DNA of 52,877 bases from an uncultured Oscillibacter sp. (lineage in GTDB: Bacteria > Bacillota > Clostridia > Oscillospirales > Oscillospiraceae): the NCBI GenBank assembly GCA_900544615.1, contig UQVS01000016.1, forward strand, positions 1 through 52,877, given 5' to 3'. The number at the start of each line of letters is the position of its first letter. Positions within the stretch are counted from its first letter, which is position 1. Position numbers and translations under genes: made by a program. The notes under the pieces were generated by a model that saw nothing but the letters and a program-made list of their open reading frames with translations, was not told the origin of the DNA and did not search any database. Positions 24,579-32,914 of the stretch are shown piece after piece.

Positions 24579-24956
24579 GTGAAAACCATCATCAGCACAG
24601 AAAAGGCCCCCGCCGCCATTGGCCCCTATTCTCAGGCGACGGAAGTAAACGGCCTGATCATTACTTCCGGCCAGTTGCCTATCGACCCCGCCACCGGCGC
24701 GTTCCCTGAAGGGATCCAGGCCCAAACCCGGCAGTCCCTGACCAATGTGAAAGCCGTTCTGGAAAAGGCTGGCGTTACCATGGATCAGGTCCTCAAGACC
24801 ACCGTGTTCCTCAGTGACATGAACAACTTCGGCGCCATGAACGAGGTATATGCCACCTTCTTTACGGAAGGCCAGTATCCCTCCCGCAGCGCTGTGGAGG
24901 TTGCCCGTCTGCCCAAGGACGCGCTGGTGGAGATCGAGGTCATCGCCGCAAAGTAA
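24579..24956 (+). CDS. ridA: RidA family reactive intermediate deaminase
   Basis: A 125-residue RidA (YjgF/YER057c/UK114): IGPYSQATEVNGLIITSGQLP, the arginine-containing PSRSAVEVARLP and LVEIEVIAA. RidA hydrolyses enamines such as 2-aminoacrylate to keto acids and ammonia. 2-Aminoacrylate is released by tryptophanase, so its place as first gene before tnaA makes functional sense. The start is GTG at 24579, because the nearby ATG leads at once to a stop. Confidence 0.93.
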   Translation: MKTIISTEKAPAAIGPYSQATEVNGLIITSGQLPIDPATGAFPEGIQAQTRQSLTNVKAVLEKAGVTMDQVLKTTVFLSDMNNFGAMNEVYATFFTEGQYPSRSAVEVARLPKDALVEIEVIAAK

Positions 24957-25112
24957 GCCCCGCAGGTCCCGGATGTCCCAGCAGAAGCTTGTAGCCAAGT
25001 GAATAGATACTGTCCGCCAGGCGCAGAGCAGGCAATGGGAAGCCCGCCCTTCGACGACCGGGGTATCTCCAAAAAAACAGGCGGAAAACGCCAAATTATG
25101 GAGGTAAACAAA

Positions 25113-26774
25113 ATGGACAAGAATGTGAAGCACTATCCTCTGGCCCAGACCGTTGAGATGCCCCAGCACTGCGCGTATGTGGTGCGCGATCTTCCTCAGG
25201 CTACCGTTGAGCAGCGCGAGCGCGCTCTGAACGCTACCCACTGGAATGAGTTCTCTTTCCCCTCTGGACTGTTGACCGTCGACATGCTGTCCGACTCCGG
25301 CACCACCGCTATGACCAACCAGCAGTGGGCTACCATGATGCTGGGTGACGAGGCCTACGGCCGCAACACCGGCTACTATGTCCTGCTGGACACCTTCCGC
25401 GACATTTTCGAGCGCGGCGGCGAGAAGAACTGGAAGAAGAGCATCGACCTGGTCCGTACCGACTGCCGCGATCTGGAGAAGATGATGGATGAGCTGTTCC
25501 TCTGCGAGTACGAGGGCGGCCTGTTCAACGGCGGCGCCAAGCAGATGGAGCGCCCCAACGCCTTCATCATCCAGCAGGGCCGTGCCGCTGAGTCCGTCCT
25601 GATGGAGATCGTGAAGAAGATCCTGACTGCCCGTCATCCCGGCAAGGTCTTCACCATCCCCTCCAACGGCCACTTCGACACCACCGAGGGCAACATCAAG
25701 CAGATGGGCTCCATCCCCCGCAACCTGTACAACAAGGAGTTGCTGTACGAAGTTCCCGAAGGCGGCAAGTACGAGAAGAACCCCTTCAAGGGCAACATGG
25801 ACATCGAGAAGCTGGAGCAGCTGATCAATGCCGTGGGCGTGGAGAACGTGCCCCTGATCTTCACTTGTATCACCAACAACCCGATCTGCGGTCAGCCCGT
25901 TTCCATGGCTAACATCCGTGAGATCAACCGTGTGGCTCACAAGTATGACATTCCTCTGGTCTTCGACGTGGCTCGCTGGGCTGAGAACTGCTACTACATC
26001 AAGATGAACGAGGAAGGCTACGCCGACAAGTCCATTGCTGAGATCGCCACCGAGATGTTCTCCTACTGCGACGCCTTCACCATGTCCGCCAAGAAGGACG
26101 GCCACGCCAACATGGGCGGCATGCTGGCCTTCCGCGACCGCGGCCTGTTCTGGAAGAAGTTCTCCGACTTCAACGAGGACGGCACCGTGAAGACCGACGT
26201 GGGCGTGCTCATCAAGGTCAAGCAGATCTCCTGCTACGGCAACGACTCCTACGGCGGCATGTCCGGCCGTGACATCATGGCTCTGGCTGCTGGCCTCTAT
26301 GAGTCCTGCGACTTCAACTATCAGCATGACCGTGCCATGCAGTGCGAGTATCTGGCACAGGGCTTCTACAAGGCCGGTGTCAAGGGCGTCGTGCTTCCCG
26401 CCGGCGGCCACGCTGTGTACATCAACATGGACGAGTTCTTCGACGGCAAGCGCGATCATACCACCTTCGCCGGCACCGGCTTCTCTCTGGAGCTGATCCG
26501 CCGCTACGGTATCCGCGTGTCCGAGCTGGGCGACTTCTCCATGGAATATGACCTGAAGACCCCCGAGCAGCAGGCTGAGCTGGCCAACGTGGTGCGCTTC
26601 GCCATCGACCGCAGCCGTCTGACCAAGGAGCACCTGGACTACGTCATCGCCGCTGTGGCTCAGCTGTACAAGGATCGCGAGAGCATCCCCAACATGCGGA
26701 TCGTCTGGGGCCACAAGCTGCCCATGCGTCACTTCCACGCCTTCCTGGAGCCCTATCCCAACGAGGAGAAGTAA
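25113..26774 (+). CDS. tnaA: Tryptophanase (beta-eliminating lyase), long form
   Basis: This 553-residue PLP enzyme is about 80 residues longer than E. coli TnaA. The core motifs are LSDSGTTAMTNQQWATMMLGDEAY, GQPVSMANIREI and the PLP lysine in MSAKKDG (K328). The substrate-pocket positions read FDTT (188-191, as in TnaA; tyrosine phenol-lyase has FTTT) and SELGDF (no lyase-type arginine), with a RHFHAF histidine near the end. Tryptophan is therefore the likely substrate, giving indole, pyruvate and ammonia. Extra segments lie at about 101-146 and 348-376. Codon use is strongly optimised, suggesting high expression. The ATG at 25113 follows GGAGG. Confidence 0.87.
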   Translation: MDKNVKHYPLAQTVEMPQHCAYVVRDLPQATVEQRERALNATHWNEFSFPSGLLTVDMLSDSGTTAMTNQQWATMMLGDEAYGRNTGYYVLLDTFRDIFERGGEKNWKKSIDLVRTDCRDLEKMMDELFLCEYEGGLFNGGAKQMERPNAFIIQQGRAAESVLMEIVKKILTARHPGKVFTIPSNGHFDTTEGNIKQMGSIPRNLYNKELLYEVPEGGKYEKNPFKGNMDIEKLEQLINAVGVENVPLIFTCITNNPICGQPVSMANIREINRVAHKYDIPLVFDVARWAENCYYIKMNEEGYADKSIAEIATEMFSYCDAFTMSAKKDGHANMGGMLAFRDRGLFWKKFSDFNEDGTVKTDVGVLIKVKQISCYGNDSYGGMSGRDIMALAAGLYESCDFNYQHDRAMQCEYLAQGFYKAGVKGVVLPAGGHAVYINMDEFFDGKRDHTTFAGTGFSLELIRRYGIRVSELGDFSMEYDLKTPEQQAELANVVRFAIDRSRLTKEHLDYVIAAVAQLYKDRESIPNMRIVWGHKLPMRHFHAFLEPYPNEEK

Positions 26775-26823
26775 GGAAGAACTGACAACCGAATAGAGAG
26801 CGCATACCTGATTTCCAGCAAAG

Positions 26824-27009
26824 TTCTTATGATTCATAGAGTCTGACTCTATGGTACGAGGCGTCCCCGGCGACAGCCCTTCGTGGGTTGGGCCGGGGAG
26901 CCATAAGAAGCGCGCGGCGGACAAGCTGTCGGCTGCGCGGCAGCGCCCGGACACCTCCGCACGTTCCACTTCGGCGGGGCGGCCAGTGTGAGGCTGCCTG
27001 CCGAAATGG
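26824..27009 (+). ncRNA. Highly structured intergenic RNA between tnaA and tnaT
   Basis: The 298-bp gap holds no gene but folds strongly. An outer stem TTCTTATG/CATAAGAA (26824-26831, 26902-26909) encloses an 8-bp hairpin CATAGAGT/ACTCTATG (26835-26853) and a hairpin built on CCCCGG/CCGGGG (26865-26898), giving a three-way junction. Two more long hairpins follow: a 13-position stem with one mismatch (26911-26939) and a 17-18 bp stem with one bulge and one mismatch (26966-27009). The last ends 52 bp before the tnaT ribosome site. No known riboswitch or T-box signature was recognised. Confidence 0.6.
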
Positions 27010-27072
27010 GACATCAGTTGAGGTTGTCGAATCCAAGCAACACTCAAATCTGTGTCTTATGGAGGGCAAATT

Positions 27073-28497
27073 ATGTCAGACAAGAACACCGCGACTCTGG
27101 AAACGCGCGACGGTTTTAAGAGCAAATGGGGCTTCATTCTGGCCTGCATCGGCTCCGCCGTCGGCATGGGCAATATCTGGCGCTTCCCCATTATGGTTCA
27201 GAAGTTCGGGGGCATGACGTTCCTGATCCCCTACTTCATTTTTGTAGTTCTCATAGGTTCTACCGGTATTATTGAGGAGTTTGCTCTGGGCCGCTGGGCG
27301 CAGGGCGGCCCCGTAATCGCCTTCGGCAAAGCGATGGAAGATGGCGGCAAGTCCAAAAAGGCCGGCGAGGCCATCGGCGCCATCCCCATCATCGGCTCCA
27401 TGATGCTGGCCATCGGCTACACCGTGGTCATGAGCTGGATCTTCAAGTACTGCTGGATGGGCATTTCCGGCAGCCTGTACGCACTGGGTACCGACATGGG
27501 CAACATCGGCGGCACCTTCGGCGCCACGGCTCCGGAAGCGGAGACTCTGGGCGAGGCCCTTGGCATGATGTTCGGCAACGGCATCTTCGGCGTCGGCAAC
27601 GGCGTGTGGCTCATCGTGGGTCTGGTGGTCTCCCTGGCCATCATGGCCATGGGCGTGGGCGACGGCATTGAGAAGGCCAACAAGATCATGATGCCCCTGC
27701 TGTTCGGCCTGTTTGTGATCCTGGCTGTTTACGTCTGCACTCTCAGCGGCGCAGGCGAAGGCTACAAGTACATCTTCACCATCAAGCCCGAAGGGCTGCT
27801 GAATCCCCAGGTCTGGGTCTTTGCATTCGGACAGGCATTCTTCTCCCTGTCTGTGGCAGGCAACGGCTCCGTGATTTACGGTTCCTACCTGCCCAGAAAC
27901 GAGGATCTGCCCTCCTCCGCCCGCAACGTGGCGCTGTTTGATACCATGGCCGCTCTGCTGGCTGCTATCGTTATCATCCCCGCCATGGCGGTGGTGCTGG
28001 GCGAGGGCATCAGCGAGATGAAGGGCGGCCCCGGCCTGATGTTCGTCTATCTGGTCAACGTGTTCAACGCCATGCCCGGCGGCCGGATCGTCGGCATGAT
28101 CTTCTACATCTGCGTCCTGTTCGCAGGCGTCAGCTCCATCGTGAACCTGTACGAAGCCCCCGTGGCATTTTTGCAGGAGAAGTTCCACACCAAGCGCGTG
28201 ATCTCCGTGATCATCATCGGCGTGGTGGGCGGCATCATCGCCCTGTGCATCCAGCCCTGGACCTCTCAGTGGATGGACGTTGTTTCCATCTACATCTGCC
28301 CGCTGGGCGCTCTGCTGGCCGGTATCATGTTCTTCTGGGTCATGAAGAAGGACACCGCTCTGGCGGCTGTTCACGAGGGCCGCACGGAGGGCAAGAAGAG
28401 CATCGGCAGCTGGTTCTATCCTCTGGGCAAATGGGCCTACTGCATCTGCTCTCTGCTGGCTCTGATCCTCGGCGCCATCTACGGCGGCATCGGCTGA
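27073..28497 (+). CDS. tnaT: Sodium-dependent tryptophan transporter (NSS family, TnaT-like)
   Basis: A 474-residue neurotransmitter:sodium symporter family protein. It starts with the conserved first helix WGFILACIGSAVGMGNIWRFP, which unwinds to form the sodium and substrate sites, followed by about ten more helices. Location directly after tnaA indicates tryptophan uptake, as for TnaT of Symbiobacterium. The ATG at 27073 follows GGAGGG. The C-terminus (WAYCICSLLALILGAIYGG) is the last membrane helix. Confidence 0.9.
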   Translation: MSDKNTATLETRDGFKSKWGFILACIGSAVGMGNIWRFPIMVQKFGGMTFLIPYFIFVVLIGSTGIIEEFALGRWAQGGPVIAFGKAMEDGGKSKKAGEAIGAIPIIGSMMLAIGYTVVMSWIFKYCWMGISGSLYALGTDMGNIGGTFGATAPEAETLGEALGMMFGNGIFGVGNGVWLIVGLVVSLAIMAMGVGDGIEKANKIMMPLLFGLFVILAVYVCTLSGAGEGYKYIFTIKPEGLLNPQVWVFAFGQAFFSLSVAGNGSVIYGSYLPRNEDLPSSARNVALFDTMAALLAAIVIIPAMAVVLGEGISEMKGGPGLMFVYLVNVFNAMPGGRIVGMIFYICVLFAGVSSIVNLYEAPVAFLQEKFHTKRVISVIIIGVVGGIIALCIQPWTSQWMDVVSIYICPLGALLAGIMFFWVMKKDTALAAVHEGRTEGKKSIGSWFYPLGKWAYCICSLLALILGAIYGGIG

Positions 28498-28532
28498 GCC
28501 GGATTTCTGAAAATCCATTTTCTTTCCATAAT

Positions 28533-28565
28533 AAGGAACGCACCGGTCTGGCCGGTGCGTTCCTT
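28533..28565 (+). terminator. Terminator of ridA-tnaA-tnaT
   Basis: A perfect 14-bp stem AAGGAACGCACCGG/CCGGTGCGTTCCTT with a 5-nt loop, 36 bp after tnaT. Confidence 0.85.
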
Positions 28566-28629
28566 CATTTCATGTGTCTGAAAAACGAATACGATTTGGC
28601 GGCAGCGTTTCCACCGGGAGATCACCGCT

Positions 28630-28668
28630 GAAAAACACAGGCAGATCGTAGAAACAATCTGCCTGTGT
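28630..28668 (-). terminator. Terminator of the malic enzyme gene
   Basis: A perfect 12-bp stem ACACAGGCAGAT/ATCTGCCTGTGT (28635-28646, 28657-28668) is followed on the minus strand by TTTTC, 36 bp after the stop codon. Confidence 0.88.
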
Positions 28669-28703
28669 CTGCTGTTCAGGAGTGTTTCTGCACGCAAAGA
28701 GAC

Positions 28704-29873
28704 TCAAATGCGCGCCACGCCGGATCTGCGGGCGGCTTCTGCCACAGCTTTGGCAACGGCGGGGCCGACACGGGGATCAAAAGCGGCGGGGATGATGTAA
28801 TCGGCGGAGAGATCGTCTCCCACCAGATCTGCCAGCGCCTGCGCGGCGGCCATTTTCATCTCCTCGTTGATGTCGCTGGCCCGCACGTCGAAAGCGCCCC
28901 GGAAAATGCCGGGGAAGGCCAGCACATTATTGATCTGATTGGGATAGTCGCTGCGGCCGGTAGAAACCACAGCCGCGCCGCCTGCCTTGGCATCATCCGG
29001 GAAAATTTCCGGCGTGGGATTGGCGCAGGCAAAGATAATGGCGTCCCGGTTCATGGTTTTCACCATCTCCGTGGTGACGGTGCCGGGGGCGGACACACCA
29101 ATAAACACGTCGGTACCCACCAGCATATCGGCAAGCGTTCCGGCCTTTTTCTCCAGATTCGTGACCTGCGCCATTTCCTCCTTGATCCAGTTCAGACCAC
29201 CGCGGCCAGCGTAGATTGCACCCTTGCGGTCGCACATGGTGATATGCCGGAACCCGGCGGAGAGCAGCAGCTTCGTGATGGCGATGGCAGCAGCGCCTGC
29301 GCCGGAGGTGACGACCCGCACATCTTCCTTCTTCTTGCCAACCACCTTCAGGGCGTTGGTCAGGCCTGCCAGCGTGATCACGGCGGTGCCGTGCTGGTCG
29401 TCATGGAAAATGGGAATGTTGCATTTTTCCTTCAGCTTTCGCTCGATCTCAAAGCAGCGGGGAGCCGCAATATCCTCCAGATTGACGCCGCCCCAGCTGC
29501 CGCTCATGAGGTATACGGCGTTTACGAATTCGTCCACATCCTGCGTTTTCACGCACAGGGGAACGGCGTCCACATCGCCGAAGGCCTTGAACAGCACGCA
29601 CTTGCCCTCCATGACCGGCATACCGGCCTCCGGACCGATGTCGCCCAAGCCTAAAACGGCGCTGCCGTCGGTGATGACGGCGGCCATGTTCCAGCGGCGG
29701 GTCAGCTCATAGCTTTTGCTGAGATCCTTTTGAATCTCCAGACAGGGCTGCGCCACGCCGGGGGTGTAGGCCAGAGACAGGTCGTCCTTGGTCTTGACGG
29801 GGACACGGGTCACCATTTCAATTTTGCCTTTCCATTCACCGTGCAGCCGCAGGGATTCCTTCGCGTAATCCAT
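28704..29873 (-). CDS. NAD-dependent malic enzyme
   Basis: A 389-residue enzyme converting malate to pyruvate and carbon dioxide with NAD(P) reduction. The N-terminal catalytic part has LSLAYTPGVAQPCLEI, the catalytic-lysine region MEGKCVLFKAFGDVDAVPLC and the metal-binding FHDDQHGTA. The Rossmann domain has TSGAGAAAIA and FACANPTPEI. This is the short bacterial form without a phosphotransacetylase domain. The ATG at 29873 follows AAAAGGAG. It lies 82 bp downstream of the MarR-type regulator, and the pyruvate and NAD(P)H it yields could feed fatty acid synthesis. Confidence 0.93.
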   Translation of the reverse strand: MDYAKESLRLHGEWKGKIEMVTRVPVKTKDDLSLAYTPGVAQPCLEIQKDLSKSYELTRRWNMAAVITDGSAVLGLGDIGPEAGMPVMEGKCVLFKAFGDVDAVPLCVKTQDVDEFVNAVYLMSGSWGGVNLEDIAAPRCFEIERKLKEKCNIPIFHDDQHGTAVITLAGLTNALKVVGKKKEDVRVVTSGAGAAAIAITKLLLSAGFRHITMCDRKGAIYAGRGGLNWIKEEMAQVTNLEKKAGTLADMLVGTDVFIGVSAPGTVTTEMVKTMNRDAIIFACANPTPEIFPDDAKAGGAAVVSTGRSDYPNQINNVLAFPGIFRGAFDVRASDINEEMKMAAAQALADLVGDDLSADYIIPAAFDPRVGPAVAKAVAEAARRSGVARI

Positions 29874-29955
29874 ACTGAGAGTACTCCTTTTATTGTTTTC
29901 TTTCAAACCGTCTCCTGTTCCGGGCAGACGGCATATCAGCAAGTTTCCTGTGCGC

Positions 29956-30411
29956 TTATTCCACAGTTGGATCCGGAAGGGGAACCTCCGGCATCAGCTC
30001 CCGGCTGACCACGGTCAGGATCTCCTCCAGCTTGGCGCAGTCCTCGGCGGGGAAGCGGCGGACGATCCGGTCCATGACCTCCTCCATATAAGAGGAGGAG
30101 ATGTTATAGTAGTCGATATATTTCTGGGTGACTTCCAGATGGTATTCCCGGCGGTCTGAGGGGGACTGCACCTTGCGGATATAGCCCTTTTTCACCAGAC
30201 TGTTGACCTTGTAGGCGGCGTTGGGCGGCGAGATCCGCATGAACGTGGCAAATTCATTCACCGAGGGCCGTCCCAGAGCCATAATGCTCTCCATGCAGAA
30301 GGTCTCTACGGTGGTGAGACTGGCTTCCCGGTTTTGAAACCGGCGAAAGATCTCCTGATAAAAATGCAGCTTGAATTTGGTATACACTTCATTGAAAGCC
30401 TGATGCAGCAT
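29956..30411 (-). CDS. MarR family regulator (FabT-like candidate)
   Basis: A 151-residue winged-helix regulator: VNEFATFMRISPPNAAYKVNSLVKKGYI is the recognition helix-turn-helix and SPSDRREYHLEVT the wing. The long N-terminal helix starts MLHQAFNEVYTKFKLHFYQ. In lactic acid bacteria and streptococci the MarR protein FabT controls the fatty acid operon next to it, and this gene lies directly downstream of fabZ. The 44-bp palindrome at 40611-40654 is an obvious candidate target; this link is inference. The ATG at 30411 follows GAAGGGGAC, and the gene has its own promoter. Confidence 0.82.
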   Translation of the reverse strand: MLHQAFNEVYTKFKLHFYQEIFRRFQNREASLTTVETFCMESIMALGRPSVNEFATFMRISPPNAAYKVNSLVKKGYIRKVQSPSDRREYHLEVTQKYIDYYNISSSYMEEVMDRIVRRFPAEDCAKLEEILTVVSRELMPEVPLPDPTVE

Positions 30412-30449
30412 GGTACGTCCCCTTCCTGCGGAATAGCCCATATGTTCCC

Positions 30450-30478
30450 AGTATACCAATTCCGGCGGGAAATGGCAA
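30450..30478 (-). promoter_or_regulatory. Promoter of the MarR regulator
   Basis: TTGCCA (30473-30478), a 17-bp spacer and TATACT (30450-30455) between fabZ and the regulator gene. Confidence 0.72.
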
Positions 30479-30482
30479 GGTG

Positions 30483-30914
30483 TTACTCAATGGCGAAGAT
30501 CAATTCTGCCGTGCAGGCGGTCTCGCCGTTGACTGTGGCGGTGCAGGCACCGATCCCCACCGGCCCCCGGCGTTTCGTGAGGGTACATTCCAGCTCCAGA
30601 ACGTCTCCGGGGATGACCTGCCGCTTGAAGCGGGCGTTTTTCACGCCGCCGAACAGGGCGATCTTCCCCCGGTTCTCCGGCAGGGACAAAATCGCCACGG
30701 CCCCTACCTGAGCCAGCGCCTCCAAGATCAGCACGCCGGGCATGACGTGCTTTTGGGGGAAGTGGCCGCAGAAAAACGGCTCCCCCACGCTGACGCACTT
30801 GATGCCCTTGGCCCACGCGCCGGATTCCCCGTCGGTGATGCGGTCCACCAGCGCGAAGGGGTAGCGGTGGGGCAGGATCTCGGCGATCTCATTGGAATTC
30901 AACTGCAAGCCCAT
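30483..30914 (-). CDS. fabZ: 3-hydroxyacyl-ACP dehydratase FabZ
   Basis: A 143-residue hot-dog fold dehydratase removing water from 3-hydroxyacyl-ACP in the elongation cycle. The catalytic histidine is H16 in LPHRYPFALVDR and the catalytic glutamate E65 in PGVLILEALAQVG. It is the last biosynthetic gene of the fab operon, 1 bp after fabF, with GGAGGACTGAC overlapping the fabF stop. It is the only dehydratase in the cluster. Confidence 0.95.
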   Translation of the reverse strand: MGLQLNSNEIAEILPHRYPFALVDRITDGESGAWAKGIKCVSVGEPFFCGHFPQKHVMPGVLILEALAQVGAVAILSLPENRGKIALFGGVKNARFKRQVIPGDVLELECTLTKRRGPVGIGACTATVNGETACTAELIFAIE

Positions 30915-30915
30915 G

Positions 30916-32157
30916 TCAGTCCTCCCATTTCTTCAGCAGCAGGCTGCCGTTGTGTCCGCCGAAGCCCAGAGAGTTGCTCAGGGCGTACCGGATGTCCGCC
31001 GGGCGGCCCTCGTTGGGCACCACATCCAGATCGCAGTCCGGGTCCGGGGTCTGATAGTGGATGGTGGCGGGGAGGAAGCCGTCCCGCAGGCTCAGGGCGG
31101 TGAAGATGGCTTCCACGGCCCCGGCGGCTCCCAGCATATGTCCTGTCATGGACTTGGTGGAGCTCATAGCCAGCTGATAGGCGTGAGGGCCGAACACGGC
31201 TTTCACCGCGGCGGTCTCCCCGGCGTCGTTGAGGTGGGTAGAGGTGCCGTGGGCGTTGATGTAGCCCACCTGCTCCGGCGCAACGCCGCCGTCGGTCAGC
31301 GCCATGGCCATGGCCTTGGCGCCGCCGCTGCCGTCCGCCAGCGGGGCGGTGATGTGGTGAGCGTCGCAGGTAGCGCCGTAGCCCACGATTTCCGCATAGA
31401 TTTTTGCTCCCCGCGCTTGAGCGTGTGGCAGCTCCTCCAGCAGCAGCACGCCCGCGCCTTCACCCATGACGAAGCCGCTGCGCTCCGCGTCAAAGGGGAT
31501 GGAGGCCCGATTGGGGTCCTCCGTCTGGGTCAGGGCCTTCATGGAGGTGAAGCCGCCGATGGACATGGGCGTGATGGAGGCCTCAGTGCCGCCGCAGAGC
31601 ATGACCTCAGCGTAACCGTCCCGGATGTAGTGGAAGGCGTCGCCCACGGCGTTGGTGCCCCCGGCGCAGGCGGTGACGGGGCAGGAGCACATGGCCCGGA
31701 ACCCCGCGTCGATGGCCACCTGACCTGCCGCCATGTTGCAGATGGCGGTGGGGACATAGAAGGGGGACACCCGGTCAAAACCCTTTTCCAAACCCCGGCA
31801 GTGCTCCGCCTCGGTGATGGCCTGTCCGCCGATGCCGCTGGAGAGGATGACACCGCAGCGGTCCGGGTCCGCCTGCTCCACGGAGAACCCGGCGTCGGAC
31901 AGAGCCTCCCGCGCCGCCGCCACGGCGAACTGGGTGAAGCGGCCCATGCGCTTGGATTCCTGACGGCCCAGCAGGGCCTCCGGATCGAAGCCCTTTACCT
32001 CTGCCGCCAGCTTTACCTTCTGGGCGGCGGGATCGTAATGGGTGATGGGGCCGATGCCGCACACGCCGTTTTTTACGGCCTGCCAGCTTTCCCCCGCCGT
32101 CAGTCCGATGGGGGTCACGGCCCCCAGACCGGTGATGACAACTCTGCGTCGTTTCAT
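30916..32157 (-). CDS. fabF: 3-oxoacyl-ACP synthase II FabF
   Basis: A 413-residue condensing enzyme that extends acyl-ACP with malonyl-ACP. The catalytic triad is visible: C164 in VTACAGGTNA, H302 in NAHGTST and H339 in STKSMTGHMLGAAG. It starts MKRRRVVITGLGAVTP after GGAGGAGCGC, 13 bp from fabG. FabF-type enzymes set the temperature-dependent chain length and unsaturation; no second FabF or FabB copy is in the window. Confidence 0.96.
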   Translation of the reverse strand: MKRRRVVITGLGAVTPIGLTAGESWQAVKNGVCGIGPITHYDPAAQKVKLAAEVKGFDPEALLGRQESKRMGRFTQFAVAAAREALSDAGFSVEQADPDRCGVILSSGIGGQAITEAEHCRGLEKGFDRVSPFYVPTAICNMAAGQVAIDAGFRAMCSCPVTACAGGTNAVGDAFHYIRDGYAEVMLCGGTEASITPMSIGGFTSMKALTQTEDPNRASIPFDAERSGFVMGEGAGVLLLEELPHAQARGAKIYAEIVGYGATCDAHHITAPLADGSGGAKAMAMALTDGGVAPEQVGYINAHGTSTHLNDAGETAAVKAVFGPHAYQLAMSSTKSMTGHMLGAAGAVEAIFTALSLRDGFLPATIHYQTPDPDCDLDVVPNEGRPADIRYALSNSLGFGGHNGSLLLKKWED

Positions 32158-32170
32158 GTTGCGCTCCTCC

Positions 32171-32914
32171 TTACATACTCATGCCGCCGTCAACGGCTAA
32201 AACCTGCCCGGTGATGTAGCCCGCGTCCTCACCGGCTAAAAAGGCCACGGCCTTGGCCACGTTTTCCGGGGTGCCCATGCGGCCCATGGGAATGGAGCCG
32301 AGGGCGGCGCTTTTGGCGGATTCCGTCAGGGCGGCGGTCATATCCGTGTCGATAAAGCCGGGGGCCACGGCGTTGACGGTGATGTTCCGTCCCGCCAGCT
32401 CTTTTGCGAGGGATTTCGTCATGCCGATGACGCCCGCCTTGCTGGCGGCGTAGTTCACCTGTCCGGCGTTGCCCCGGAGACCCACCACGCTGGAGAGGTT
32501 CACGATGCGGCCGTAGCGCTGCTTCACCATCTGCCGGGCCACGGCCTTCATGCAGAGGAACGTGCCCCGGAGGTTGGCGGCGATGACGGCGTCAAAGTCC
32601 TCCGGCTTCATCATCATCAGCAGGCCGTCCTTGGTGATGCCTGCGTTGTTCACCAGAATGTCGATGCGGCCGAAGGTTTTGAGGGCGGCGTCCATCAGGG
32701 CCTTCACCTCGTCCTCTTTCGACACGTCGCACCGGATGGCCGCGGCCCTGGCCCCAAGGGCCTCGCAGGCGGCAACGGTCTCATTGGCCGCCGCTTCGTT
32801 GCCCGCGTAGCAGAGCACCACGTTGGCTCCGCACCGGGCCAGTTCCAGACAGATGGCCCGGCCCAGCCCCCGGCTGCCGCCGGTGACGACGGCTGTTTTC
32901 TCAGAAAAATTCAT
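32171..32914 (-). CDS. fabG: 3-oxoacyl-ACP reductase FabG
   Basis: A 247-residue short-chain dehydrogenase using NADPH to reduce 3-oxoacyl-ACP. TGGSRGLGRAI binds the cofactor; S142, Y155 and K159 (NLSSVV, NYAASKAG) form the catalytic triad, and NNAG is present. The length and C-terminus (ITGQVLAVDGGMSM) are typical of FabG. Its start overlaps the fabD stop by 4 bp. Confidence 0.96.
   Translation of the reverse strand: MNFSEKTAVVTGGSRGLGRAICLELARCGANVVLCYAGNEAAANETVAACEALGARAAAIRCDVSKEDEVKALMDAALKTFGRIDILVNNAGITKDGLLMMMKPEDFDAVIAANLRGTFLCMKAVARQMVKQRYGRIVNLSSVVGLRGNAGQVNYAASKAGVIGMTKSLAKELAGRNITVNAVAPGFIDTDMTAALTESAKSAALGSIPMGRMGTPENVAKAVAFLAGEDAGYITGQVLAVDGGMSM

Noticed and set aside
25113..26774. 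Tyrosine phenol-lyase instead of tryptophanase
   Set aside because: The phenol-lyase threonine (FTTT) is FDTT here and the substrate-binding arginine position is leucine (SELGDF). A RidA gene and an NSS transporter beside it fit tryptophan use.
24549..27047. An 832-codon open frame opposite ridA and tnaA
   Set aside because: Highly biased codons in tnaA keep the opposite frame open; it has no recognisable domains.
26775..27072. T-box leader or attenuator peptide for tryptophan between tnaA and tnaT
   Set aside because: No AGGGTGGNACCGCG-type T-box sequence and no Trp-rich short frame was found; the structure is left as unclassified.
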